Numbered from the stretch's first letter, positions 5,129 to 13,106 are shown. The stretch: 13,211 nucleotides of DNA from Chlorobiota bacterium (GCA_013153655.1 JAADEB010000025.1:1-13211), one strand, 5' to 3'. Numbers and translations are program-made. The notes: generated by a model not told the origin, from the letters alone.

Positions 5129-7579
5129 TTAAAATTTCATCTTAACTTTAATATTAAAAATACGTCCCACCATATAATTGGGCACTCCGTACATGCGTTT
5201 GGTATAGATTTCACGGATCCACATATTGGAAACCGAATTACGGCGGTCGAACATATTGACGATTTCGAGGCCTATGGCCCATTCGTCCCATTTTTTCAGG
5301 CGTTCGCGCCATCGTGGATGATCGGTTAACACATAAAAAAGCCCGATATCGGTACGCCAATAATTACGGGTACGGAACATAAAATCGTAAGGATCGGCAT
5401 AGAGGGGGGCACCCGTAGGCAGTCCGGTGGCAAAAATATTGTTGAGATACATGCGCAGGAAAGGCATTCCGGGAACATAATCCTGAAAGAAAAGGTTCAT
5501 TTTGAAGCGCTGGTCCGTAGGACGGGGAATCCAACCGCGACCGTCGATGTTTTGTTCGGTTTTCATCCACGCCAGGCTGAGCCATGAATCCGTTCCGGGT
5601 AACAGGCGGCCGAATAAGCGGCTTTCGATTCCGTAGGCATAAGCGATGGCATTATTCTTTGCGTAATAACGAATACGCAGGTTTTCCACCGTATAAGGAT
5701 TTACATCCCAAAGGTAGCGGTAATAGATTTCCGTATTGAGCTTGAAAGGGAAATCGTCCCACATGAAGGTCCAGGCGTGGGCAAGCGAAATGTTCCAGGC
5801 CTTTTGAGGCTGTATGCCGGGATGCCAAGAACCGTCCGGTGCCCGGTATTCTCGATAGGAAGGTGGTTGCATGTAAATACCGGTTCCGAGACGAAAACGG
5901 TGGTCGGGCCATTGCCGGTTGGTGACAAACAGGTTTAAGCGCGGACTAAGCAGAAAGCCCTGTCCTGAGAGAACGTTTATTTTTTCGGTCAATGTCCAAT
6001 AGCGCAGGCGGATTCCCGTGGCTATATCCCATTTCCAATCACCTTTTTTCAGGCGGTTGCGGTAGGAAATATAGGCACCGGCATGCCAACGAATGTTCAG
6101 GTAATCGGCCCGTGCCGCCTGAAAAGGAAGCAAGGGCAAAGTGTCGGGGCTATAAGGCTCGTCGGGAACAAATTCCGAGCCCGGAGGCAAGACCGAAAAG
6201 CCTGCCGAGTCGATGACCTGGTACTCACGCAAGCGGTCGCGGATGTTTTCCAAAGTGCCCGAAATGCCGAAGGACCACTGACGCCGCCCTTTTGTCCATT
6301 TAAGGCTCAATTCCGTTTGACCGCGGAGTGCATCCAAATCGTTGCGCGCATGATCCAATTCGGCACCCAGCGATTGCAGATTCATAGGGTCGCCGAAGCC
6401 GTTGCCCGACATATCCGTATTCGGCTCGCCGATATAATAGCTTCCCAGAATGTCGAAATATTCCCGCTCGTTGCTATGGTAGAAACTGTTGGTCCAAGTC
6501 CATTCAATGTCTTTATGGGGAATGTAGCGGGTTATTAAGGCCATAAATTGGCTGTCGAAGGCGTCTTTTTCCTGTCCTTCGTAGCGAATAACCAGGGATT
6601 TGGCATCGGTAAAGGTGCCGAAATTGGTGGTTTTGGTAAAAGGAACAAAACGGTAGCGGTTGAGCGAAAGATAAACCAGCGCTTCTTGCTCCCATCGAGC
6701 TGAAAAGCGGTAACGAAAGGCCGATTGAAAATCCGCAAATGCCGGACGGTATTCCGCATCGCCTTCCATGCTGCGTACCAGCAGGGTGTTGTTTAGATAA
6801 CGCAGGCCTGCAATGGCATTCCACTTGTTTCCTTTTCTGAAAAAAGCCACGTTGCCCCCCGTAAATCCCGCTTCCAGCGAAGTGTGGTTTTGCCGGGGTT
6901 TTTCGTAATGAATATCCAAAACCGATGACAATTTATCGCCCATTTCCACCGGAAAGGCACCCGGATAGAAGGAGAGCGAATGAATCAATGACGGATTGAC
7001 CACCGATAAGCCTTCCTGACGTCCGCTACGAATCAAATAGGGCCGAAAAACTTCCATGCCGTCGATATAAACGGCATTTTCATCATAATTTCCGCCTCGC
7101 ACCAGATATTGGGAACTCATTTCGTCCAATTGGCTTACCGAAGGCAGGCTGATCAAGATGTTTTTAATGGACATGGTGGGACTGGGAGCCAGCTCGATGC
7201 TTTGCAAGGGTAGGAGCGTGGCACCTTCTTTTTCCTTGGCGGTATGACCGGAAATATGTATGGTTCCTATGGTTTCGGCTTTGGGGCGCATGCGCAGGTT
7301 CAGGACATAAGTGCGTCCTGCTTCGATTTGTAATTGTTTTTGGACAGTTTCAAATCCCAGATAAGTAAAAACCAAATTGTAATGTCCCGGAGCAAGATTC
7401 AATTCGTAGCGTCCTTCGCGACCGGTTACGGCGCCTTTTCCGGGGGCGTAGCGGATGTTGACACCCGCCAAGGGATTTCCCGTGCTGTCGCTCACACGGC
7501 CCTTTACGGTCCCCGTGGATTGCGCATATATGGGCGCCGTTAACCATAAAGCCATCATCAAAAGCCAAAGTCTCGCCAT
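5129..7579 (-). CDS. TonB-dependent outer-membrane receptor with carboxypeptidase-like N-terminal domain
   Basis: Predicted outer-membrane active transporter of 816 residues, powered by TonB-ExbBD. A signal peptide covers residues 1-19 or 20 (hydrophobic core, then PIYAQS). A carboxypeptidase-regulatory-like beta-sandwich follows (about 22-97, from GTVKGRVSDSTGNPLAGVNI), then the plug (about 120-225) with YLVRGGNYDENAVYIDGMEV and the GDKLSSVLDI segment (214-223). The rest forms the 22-stranded barrel, ending in phenylalanine as outer-membrane barrels usually do. It is shorter than typical SusC proteins and has no SusD partner. From memory, the RGGNYDEN / EVFRPYLIRSG pattern matches a receptor group widespread in Bacteroidota with no assigned ligand. 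Its ATG is 12 nt after the upstream lipoprotein gene, so it is likely the last gene of the murQ operon. Confidence 0.9.
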   Translation of the reverse strand: MARLWLLMMALWLTAPIYAQSTGTVKGRVSDSTGNPLAGVNIRYAPGKGAVTGREGRYELNLAPGHYNLVFTYLGFETVQKQLQIEAGRTYVLNLRMRPKAETIGTIHISGHTAKEKEGATLLPLQSIELAPSPTMSIKNILISLPSVSQLDEMSSQYLVRGGNYDENAVYIDGMEVFRPYLIRSGRQEGLSVVNPSLIHSLSFYPGAFPVEMGDKLSSVLDIHYEKPRQNHTSLEAGFTGGNVAFFRKGNKWNAIAGLRYLNNTLLVRSMEGDAEYRPAFADFQSAFRYRFSARWEQEALVYLSLNRYRFVPFTKTTNFGTFTDAKSLVIRYEGQEKDAFDSQFMALITRYIPHKDIEWTWTNSFYHSNEREYFDILGSYYIGEPNTDMSGNGFGDPMNLQSLGAELDHARNDLDALRGQTELSLKWTKGRRQWSFGISGTLENIRDRLREYQVIDSAGFSVLPPGSEFVPDEPYSPDTLPLLPFQAARADYLNIRWHAGAYISYRNRLKKGDWKWDIATGIRLRYWTLTEKINVLSGQGFLLSPRLNLFVTNRQWPDHRFRLGTGIYMQPPSYREYRAPDGSWHPGIQPQKAWNISLAHAWTFMWDDFPFKLNTEIYYRYLWDVNPYTVENLRIRYYAKNNAIAYAYGIESRLFGRLLPGTDSWLSLAWMKTEQNIDGRGWIPRPTDQRFKMNLFFQDYVPGMPFLRMYLNNIFATGLPTGAPLYADPYDFMFRTRNYWRTDIGLFYVLTDHPRWRERLKKWDEWAIGLEIVNMFDRRNSVSNMWIREIYTKRMYGVPNYMVGRIFNIKVKMKF

Positions 7580-7591
7580 ATGAAAAAAACG

Positions 7592-8824
7592 CTATTGTGC
7601 AAAAAATATTTTTACCCCTTCCCGGGTGTAATAAGGATATATTCTTAATTGATAGGAACCGAAAATACGACCGGCTTCCAATAATGTTTGCCTGCGTGCG
7701 TCGTTGTACAACGAATCTTCCGGAAAAAGGCTTTCGGTTTTTACTTCGCCGGTGGCGTGTATGATACGGCCTCCGCCAATGTATAGCGCCACATGAGTAA
7801 TCTTGTTGCCATGCTCCGTTTTGCGCCCGAAAAACAACAAATCGCCGGCCTGTACGCTATCCAGTTTTTCCGTCAAAGGCACCGGTTCCAGGGCCTTATA
7901 TTGTTGTGAGGCATCGCGGGGAAGCAAGTAGCCGAAACTCTGATAAAGATTTTTGGTAAATCCGCTACAATCCAATGCTTTGACGGATGTGCCGCCCCAT
8001 AGATAAGGAATCCCGCCGTAATGATGAGCGGCTTCCAAAACCACATCCCGCGGTGATGCGAAACGCTGGTTCATTTCCTCCCATTCGTCCAGCATCACCC
8101 ATGAGGATTCGGGGACATATCCGCGCTTACCGCCCGGTATTTCCACCAAGTAATAATCACCGGTTTGTTGTATCAGTTTTACCACATTATTTCGTACGGC
8201 ATCCGCCACCTGACGGGCACCCGGCACGAGGGTATCGTAGATGGCTCCCGCATTATCGGTCATCAGGATTTTGGGAGCTTCGGCCCAGGTGGCAAAAGCT
8301 TTGCTATCCATGAGATGCAATCCTTCTTTGGCCATCCAACCCAAATATCCCGAAGGGGTCCGTACGCGATAGAAACCGTCTTTCCATTCCAAAATCCGAA
8401 CAGGCATCCCCCGTAGCAATTGCGAAGCCAGTTCGGCGCGGTGGGAGGGGGAAGTGCGTAAATTGGCCGTGGAAAGTTTTACCACCCCCACCGAATCCCT
8501 GAAATCCGGCAGCGGCAAATAAACGATTTTATTCACGGGAAGTCCGTGTCTCCCGGCATTTTTTACAATGGAATCGTAGAGGCCGGGAATATCCGTCTTT
8601 CCGCTTAGCGTAAAGCGGCCGTCTTTTTTCGTCAAACGGATTTCGAACACATGATCCCGTGCATCGGGAGCCAGAGCCCGGTGTAAGGAATCGATGCGAG
8701 CCTGCCAAAAATTTTGTTCACCTGCGGCCCTATCCTTCTTTTCTCCGAAAAAACTGCAACCTCCCGTCAGCAGGATCGTTAGGAGCAGCATCCCGGAGAT
8801 GTTGGCAAAAAATTTATGATTCAC
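7592..8824 (-). CDS. SH3-domain NlpC/P60 peptidase lipoprotein
   Basis: Predicted cell-wall endopeptidase that cuts peptidoglycan stem peptides (gamma-D-Glu to diamino acid bond, as in YkfC-like enzymes). The 410 residues start with a lipoprotein signal, LLLTILLTGGC, with lipobox cysteine C23, so it should be anchored in a membrane facing the periplasm or outside. Two SH3-like segments follow: about 112-172 (NLRTSPS, RVRTPSGYLGWM) and about 190-246 (YLVEIPGGKRGYVP). The NlpC/P60 domain (about 258-400) has all three catalytic residues: C286 in DCSGF, H344 in ITHVALYIG and H356 in IIHAT, plus RDASQQ (303-308). The start is GTG at 8824, overlapping murQ by 11 nt. The internal ATG at residue 12 would leave an unusually short signal with no basic residue. 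It sits between murQ and the receptor. Confidence 0.9.
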   Translation of the reverse strand: MNHKFFANISGMLLLTILLTGGCSFFGEKKDRAAGEQNFWQARIDSLHRALAPDARDHVFEIRLTKKDGRFTLSGKTDIPGLYDSIVKNAGRHGLPVNKIVYLPLPDFRDSVGVVKLSTANLRTSPSHRAELASQLLRGMPVRILEWKDGFYRVRTPSGYLGWMAKEGLHLMDSKAFATWAEAPKILMTDNAGAIYDTLVPGARQVADAVRNNVVKLIQQTGDYYLVEIPGGKRGYVPESSWVMLDEWEEMNQRFASPRDVVLEAAHHYGGIPYLWGGTSVKALDCSGFTKNLYQSFGYLLPRDASQQYKALEPVPLTEKLDSVQAGDLLFFGRKTEHGNKITHVALYIGGGRIIHATGEVKTESLFPEDSLYNDARRQTLLEAGRIFGSYQLRIYPYYTREGVKIFFAQ

Positions 8825-9647
8825 TGCGATGCGTTTTAAAATATTCTTTCAGTGCCCGGCGTACGCTGCCCCATTTGAGCAATTCCGCCCGGGCCTTATC
8901 GTAGTCCATACCCGTTTCGGCCATGATCATTCGTGTGCCGCGATCCACCAATTTCTGGTTGGTCAATTGCATATCCACCATTTTATTGTCCTTTACCCGG
9001 CCCAATTGAATCATGCTTGTGGTGGAAATCATGTTCAAAACCAGTTTTTGTGCCGTACCGGCTTTCATGCGCGAACTGCCCGTTACAAACTCGGGACCCA
9101 CCACCACTACCACGGGAAATTCCGCCGCCTCGGCCAACGGACTGCCCGGATTCATGGTGATGGCGCCCGTGGCAATACCGTGTTCCCGTGCTTTCCGGAC
9201 GGCTCCCACCACATAAGGCGTTGTACCCGATGCGGCGATACCGATCAATACATCGCGCGGCGAAATGTTGAATTTTTGCAGGTCTTCCCAGCCTCCTTCA
9301 TAAGAATCTTCGGCTTCTTCCACGGCTTTGCGAATGGCCGTGTCGCCGCCGGCAATCAAGGCAATGGCCAGGTCGTCTTCCACCCCGAAAGTCGGTGGCA
9401 ATTCCGATGCATCCACCACCCCCAAGCGTCCGCTGGTTCCCGCGCCGATATAAAACAAACGGCCGCCTTTTTTCAAACGGTCCACCACCACCTCGGTCAA
9501 TTTCTCGATTTGCGGAATGGCCTTTTCCACTGCAAAAGGCACCGTTTTGTCCTCATTGTTAATGGCCGTCAGCAATTCCCGAATGGATTTTTTTTCCAAA
9601 TCCCGGTACTTGGATTCCTTTTCCGTAATTTTTTCAAATTCCGCCAT
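8814..9647 (-). CDS. murQ: N-acetylmuramic acid 6-phosphate etherase
   Basis: Cytoplasmic enzyme that cleaves the D-lactyl ether of MurNAc-6-phosphate to give GlcNAc-6-phosphate and lactate, a committed step of peptidoglycan recycling. The protein has a single SIS domain with GAGTSGRLG (68-76), then DASELPPTFGV, where E82 matches a catalytic glutamate of E. coli MurQ; E113 in the EAED segment matches the second. GIAASGTTPYV and GPEFVTGSSRMKAGTAQKLVLNM are also present and family-specific. The frame extends to 9677, but the ATG at 9647 (277 residues, MAEFEKITEKESKY) matches the family N-terminus, and a perfect -7 box lies between the two candidate starts. The usual Cys after the catalytic Glu in E. 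coli is Leu here. It is first in an operon with the peptidase and the receptor. Confidence 0.96.
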   Translation of the reverse strand: MAEFEKITEKESKYRDLEKKSIRELLTAINNEDKTVPFAVEKAIPQIEKLTEVVVDRLKKGGRLFYIGAGTSGRLGVVDASELPPTFGVEDDLAIALIAGGDTAIRKAVEEAEDSYEGGWEDLQKFNISPRDVLIGIAASGTTPYVVGAVRKAREHGIATGAITMNPGSPLAEAAEFPVVVVVGPEFVTGSSRMKAGTAQKLVLNMISTTSMIQLGRVKDNKMVDMQLTNQKLVDRGTRMIMAETGMDYDKARAELLKWGSVRRALKEYFKTHRSES

Positions 9648-9664
9648 ATGCGCTTCTTTTGTGT

Positions 9665-9672
9665 CAAAGATA
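9665..9672 (-). promoter_or_regulatory. murQ operon promoter, -7 box
   Basis: On the minus strand TATCTTTG matches TAnnTTTG exactly, 17 bases before the murQ ATG at 9647, predicting a leader of about 10 nt. No TTG is found at the right spacing for a -33 element, so activator help or a weak promoter is possible. The same octamer precedes the sigma-like gene at 12966-12973. Confidence 0.55.
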
Positions 9673-9734
9673 AACAATACCTTTCATTTCCTTTGCATTA
9701 AGAAAAAAATCATTAAAATGTATTTAACTAAAAA

Positions 9735-9766
9735 TTTGATTTAATAAAAACTTATTTTCATATTTG
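9735..9766 (+). promoter_or_regulatory. Promoter of the secreted phosphoesterase gene
   Basis: A -33 element TTTG (9735-9738), a 20-nt spacer, and a -7 element CATATTTG (9759-9766), one base off TAnnTTTG. It lies 19 bases before the ATG at 9786 and is divergent from the murQ promoter within a 138-nt AT-rich gap. Confidence 0.6.
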
Positions 9767-9785
9767 TAGAACTAAAATTTTACAA

Positions 9786-11639
9786 ATGAGAAATTTTATT
9801 TTTGTTTTTATGACCTTAGTATGGACGGGTTTAAATGCTCAGACCATCATACCCTCGGGAGATGTTTGGAAATATAATGATGAGGGAAACGATTTGGGTA
9901 CGGCTTGGCGTGAACCCGGATACGACGATTCGTCATGGCCTGCCGGTAATGCTCAATTAGGTTTTGGTGACGGAGATGAAAATACCGTGTTGGAATCGGG
10001 ACATATTACTTATTATTTTAGAAAAACTGTTCAAGTGGATGATCCTTCCGTCCAAAACGGGATTCACTTACGGCTTGTACGAGACGATGGGGCCATTGTT
10101 TATATAAATGGACGGGAAGTGTTGCGAACCAATATGCCTTCGGATTCCATTACCTATGATACTCCCGCATCCGGGTCGGCTTCCGGGGCGGATGAAAATA
10201 ATTTTATTTCCTATTATTTTCCTTCGGATTACCTGGTACAAGGAGACAATACCGTTGCCGTGGAGGTTCATCAGCGTAGTGCGAGCAGTTCGGATGTTAG
10301 TTTTGATTTGGAGCTTTTGTTTGAAAATTTGGGTGAACATATATATCGCAAGCGTCCGTATCTGATTTATACGGCATCCAATACCGAAATGATTATTCTT
10401 TGGCAGTTATTAACTTCCGGTAGTTGTACATTCGAATGGGGTACGGATACCACTTATGCATCGGGTTCGATAAATGTAAGTGAGTATGGAGACGACCATC
10501 AACACCGAGTGGATTTAAGTAATCTTACTCCGGGAACAAAATATTATTATCACGTTATTTGTGACGGAGGCGAATTTCAAGGAACTTTTTATGCCGGAGC
10601 GGAAGACACCGATACGGATGTGGCTTTTTATGCATACGGAGACACTCGTTCACAACCCCGGGAACACAACCGTGTAGCCGAAGCCATTTTGGATGAAATT
10701 TCCCGCGACCCTCTTTCGCAAACATTTATTGTGAATTCGGGAGATTTGGTAGCTGAAGGAGATTCTGAAACCGATTGGGATGAACAATTTTTTTCATCGG
10801 ATTATCCGTATATAAATAGGTTACTAGCTTCCTTGCCTTATCTTGCCGCCCAAGGAAATCATGAGCGTGGAGGCGAACTTTTCGCCAAATATTTTCCTTA
10901 TCCCATGTTTGAGAACAATAACGAAGGTTATTATTATTCGTTCGATTACGGAAATATTCATTTTACTGTCATCGATCAATTCGTGGATTATGATCCGGGT
11001 AGCACGCAGTATGATTGGATAGAAAACGATTTGGCCAATACTTCCAAACCCTGGAAAATCGCCTTATATCATCGCCCCGGATGGTCGGCCGGAGGTCATG
11101 GGAATAATGAAGACGTACAAAATTACTTACAACCTCTTTTCGAACAATATCATGTGGTAATGGCCATTAATGGACATAATCATTATTATGCCCGGGCCGA
11201 AGTGAATGGGGTACAGCATATTACAACGGGAGGCGGAGGGGCCTCGTTGGCAACTCCCGACGACAGTTATCCTAATATCGTGACTACCGACCGTTCGTAT
11301 CATTTCCTTAAAGTACATGTGTTGGATGACACCCGTATGCATGTCGATGCCATTCGTAGCGACGGTTCGGTTATTGAGTCATTCGATTTGGATAATCCTA
11401 ATTTAGCCGGTAAATTAACTAGAATACAGGATTTTGAGCTAAGTGTAAACGACCGTAATTTATATGTTCATAGTCTTCGTGAAGCGGAAATATTGCTGTT
11501 TGATCAAGCCGGACGTTTGTTGTTGCAAAAACATTTAAGGAAAGGTTTGAACAAAATAACCGTCCGTTCAAACGGAATTTTTTTGGTATATATTCGCAGT
11601 GGGCGGGATCATATGATAACAAAGATTTTGTGTTATTAG
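9786..11639 (+). CDS. Secreted purple-acid-phosphatase-like metallophosphoesterase, T9SS substrate
   Basis: Predicted extracellular phosphoesterase of 617 residues. Order of parts: signal peptide (1-19, ending LNAQ); a galactose-binding-like beta-sandwich (about 24-180) opening with WKYNDEGNDLGTAWREP; a fibronectin-type domain as at the N-terminus of purple acid phosphatases (about 188-272, KRPYLIYTASNTEMIILW); the calcineurin-type phosphoesterase core (about 278-535); and a C-terminal type IX secretion sorting domain (about 545-617, ending GIFLVYIRSG with K613). Metal ligands visible: D286 (GDTR), D320 (SGDL), N358 and H359 (GNHE), H429 (YHRPGW), H464 and H466 (GHNHYYAR). The tyrosine that binds iron in true purple acid phosphatases (GDLxY) is missing, so it is probably not purple and may be a phosphodiesterase or phosphomonoesterase. 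It is clearly more AT-rich than its neighbours. Confidence 0.88.
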   Translation: MRNFIFVFMTLVWTGLNAQTIIPSGDVWKYNDEGNDLGTAWREPGYDDSSWPAGNAQLGFGDGDENTVLESGHITYYFRKTVQVDDPSVQNGIHLRLVRDDGAIVYINGREVLRTNMPSDSITYDTPASGSASGADENNFISYYFPSDYLVQGDNTVAVEVHQRSASSSDVSFDLELLFENLGEHIYRKRPYLIYTASNTEMIILWQLLTSGSCTFEWGTDTTYASGSINVSEYGDDHQHRVDLSNLTPGTKYYYHVICDGGEFQGTFYAGAEDTDTDVAFYAYGDTRSQPREHNRVAEAILDEISRDPLSQTFIVNSGDLVAEGDSETDWDEQFFSSDYPYINRLLASLPYLAAQGNHERGGELFAKYFPYPMFENNNEGYYYSFDYGNIHFTVIDQFVDYDPGSTQYDWIENDLANTSKPWKIALYHRPGWSAGGHGNNEDVQNYLQPLFEQYHVVMAINGHNHYYARAEVNGVQHITTGGGGASLATPDDSYPNIVTTDRSYHFLKVHVLDDTRMHVDAIRSDGSVIESFDLDNPNLAGKLTRIQDFELSVNDRNLYVHSLREAEILLFDQAGRLLLQKHLRKGLNKITVRSNGIFLVYIRSGRDHMITKILCY

Positions 11640-11742
11640 ATTTCAGGATTGTAAATGATTTTTTTGATTTGCATCAGCAGATGTTTGAGGTTTTCTAGTA
11701 GTATTTCTATAACGGTTTTTTGTTAAAGCCGGAAGGGGAGGA

Positions 11743-12228
11743 TTAGATATATTTTTTCCTTTCGCGGTCCAGTTCGCGGGCGATGTCGCGTTCGCGAAGC
11801 ACTTGGCGTTTGTCGTACTTCTTGCGGCCGCGGGCCACGGCTATTTCCATTTTGGCCAAACCCTTTTTGTTGATATACAGGCGCAACGGAATAATGGTGA
11901 TACCTTTGGTGGCGGCCATTTGGCGGAGTTTGCGCAACTGTTTTTTGTGTAGCAGTAGTTTACGCTGGCGTTTGGGATTATGGTTGTAGTGGGTACCGTA
12001 GTCGTACTCCTTGATATACATGTTGGTCACGAAGAGTTCACCGCGATCGTTAAATTCGCAATAACTTTCCGCGATAGAGGCCTTTCCCATACGAATAGCC
12101 TTGATTTCGGTACCCGTAAGTTGAATACCCGCTTCGTACTTTTCGAGGATGTCGTAGTCGAAGCGGGCTTTTTTGTTACGGATATCGATATGGTTTTTGA
12201 ACGGGCTTTGTTTGTTTTTCTTGGCCAT
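11743..12228 (-). CDS. smpB: SsrA-binding protein SmpB
   Basis: Small RNA-binding protein that binds tmRNA and brings it to stalled ribosomes in trans-translation. The 161-residue length is normal. Visible family features: the N-terminal KKARFDYDILEKYEAGI, the core GTEIKAIR (39-46) with GKASIAESY, the RNA-contacting HNPKRQRKLLLHK (83-95), and the conserved basic C-terminal tail beginning ARGRKKYDKR (132-141), which enters the mRNA channel. The ATG at 12228 shares one base with the TAA of the upstream sigma-like gene (TAATG), so the two are probably translationally coupled on one transcript. The 103-nt gap after its stop, shared with the convergent phosphoesterase gene, shows no clear terminator. 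The tmRNA gene is not in this window. Confidence 0.96.
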   Translation of the reverse strand: MAKKNKQSPFKNHIDIRNKKARFDYDILEKYEAGIQLTGTEIKAIRMGKASIAESYCEFNDRGELFVTNMYIKEYDYGTHYNHNPKRQRKLLLHKKQLRKLRQMAATKGITIIPLRLYINKKGLAKMEIAVARGRKKYDKRQVLRERDIARELDRERKKYI

Positions 12229-12938
12229 TAGCGGTTTTTGTCGATTTGCATTTTGATACCTTCCAGTGCTTCGTTGACCTCACCCACGGAGATGTTGAGA
12301 ACGCCGGCTGCTTCTTCGGCCGTCAGGCCACCGATGGACACCAGGTCGAGGATGCGGCGTACGGTGTCGGGCAGTTGGGCGTAGATGCTACCGAATACAT
12401 TACGGAAGCGTTCTTCGTTGAAATCGGCTTCCGAAAGGTTGAGCGCGCGGGCGAAATCCTTTTCGGCATCTTTGTCGAAGAGGAATACTTTGGGTTTGAA
12501 TTCGTCCTGATGATAGGAAATATCGTCCAGTTCGTCCACCAGCATGATTTCTCCGTCGGCATCCACGGTCAGGTTCTCCACCTCGCGCATCATCTTCAAT
12601 TCTTCGGCCAGGAGTTTGTCCACGGGCAAACGTTTGTGTCCCGGTTTCTCCTTGCGAATATATTCTTCGATAATCTCATCGGCCAGGCGAAACATTTGGA
12701 TTTTGAGGCCTTTTTCGTCCTCTATTTCATTCATTTTGTCATAAATCCGCAGATATACTTCGGCCAAAACGTCGGTTGCGTCGTAGAAATTGACGGGTAA
12801 CAGGTGTTTGGCTTCGGCGGTCTTGATACGGTGCCGGATGTAGCGTTGAAGGCCGGGAAGAAACCGGTCCAGTACGGCGTTGAAAGCTTTTTGGTCTTGT
12901 TGGGATTTATGCTTTTTGAGTTCGCTGATATGGTTCAT
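12228..12938 (-). CDS. Sigma-70-like (ECF-type) protein with acidic linker
   Basis: A 236-residue protein resembling ECF sigma factors but divergent. Residues about 15-98 look like region 2: an N-terminal helix (AFNAVLDRFLPGLQRYI), then ATDVLAEVYLRIYDKM and MFRLADEIIEEYIRKEK, close to the usual DxxQExFLRxY and LxxxAxNxxxDxxRK patterns. Residues about 182-233 look like region 4: QLPDTVRRILDLVSIGGLTAEEAAGVLNIS. Between them lies a linker of about 80 residues, rich in Asp and Glu and longer than in ordinary ECF factors. The predicted -35-recognition helix carries Glu (E220, E223, E226) where basic residues are normal. It may therefore be a degenerate sigma or a regulator rather than a working sigma factor. 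A strong promoter precedes it and smpB follows with a 1-nt overlap. Confidence 0.65.
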   Translation of the reverse strand: MNHISELKKHKSQQDQKAFNAVLDRFLPGLQRYIRHRIKTAEAKHLLPVNFYDATDVLAEVYLRIYDKMNEIEDEKGLKIQMFRLADEIIEEYIRKEKPGHKRLPVDKLLAEELKMMREVENLTVDADGEIMLVDELDDISYHQDEFKPKVFLFDKDAEKDFARALNLSEADFNEERFRNVFGSIYAQLPDTVRRILDLVSIGGLTAEEAAGVLNISVGEVNEALEGIKMQIDKNR

Positions 12939-12965
12939 GGCTATCGTTTTTTTCTATAATTTTAT

Positions 12966-12997
12966 CAAAGATAATACCCATTGGTGAATTCTGCAAA
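12966..12997 (-). promoter_or_regulatory. Promoter of the sigma-like gene and smpB
   Basis: Read on the minus strand: -33 element TTTG (12994-12997), a 20-nt spacer, and a -7 element TATCTTTG (12966-12973), both exact Bacteroidota consensus matches. The ATG at 12938 lies 27 bases downstream of the -7 box, giving a leader of about 20 nt. This is the best promoter in the window. Confidence 0.75.
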
Positions 12998-13024
12998 AAT
13001 GTCGGTTGGTGGCGGATTTGTTCT

Positions 13025-13093
13025 GTTGAATAGTTGAAAAGTTGAAAAGTTGAATAGATTTGTTAAACCGTTAAATCGTTGAATCGTTAAATC
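13025..13093. repeat. Two adjoining arrays of 8-bp tandem repeats
   Basis: Four 8-bp units, GTTGAATA, GTTGAAAA, GTTGAAAA and GTTGAATA (13025-13056), are followed by GATTT and four more units, GTTAAACC, GTTAAATC, GTTGAATC and GTTAAATC (13062-13093). The two blocks share the pattern GTTRAA plus two variable bases. From memory, GTTGAA-type arrays are common intergenic repeats in Bacteroidota. They lie upstream of the sigma-like gene's promoter and encode no recognisable protein. Confidence 0.8.
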
Positions 13094-13106
13094 GATAGTT
13101 TTGACG

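Noticed and set aside
8829..9701. Plus-strand open frame of 290 codons opposite murQ
   Set aside because: Same shadow pattern (His/Arg/Phe-rich) opposite an unmistakable MurQ.
11640..11742. Possible terminator between the phosphoesterase gene and smpB
   Set aside because: Only a 4-bp stem (CATC-AGCA-GATG) and scattered T-runs are present; no stable hairpin joins a T-tract in either direction.
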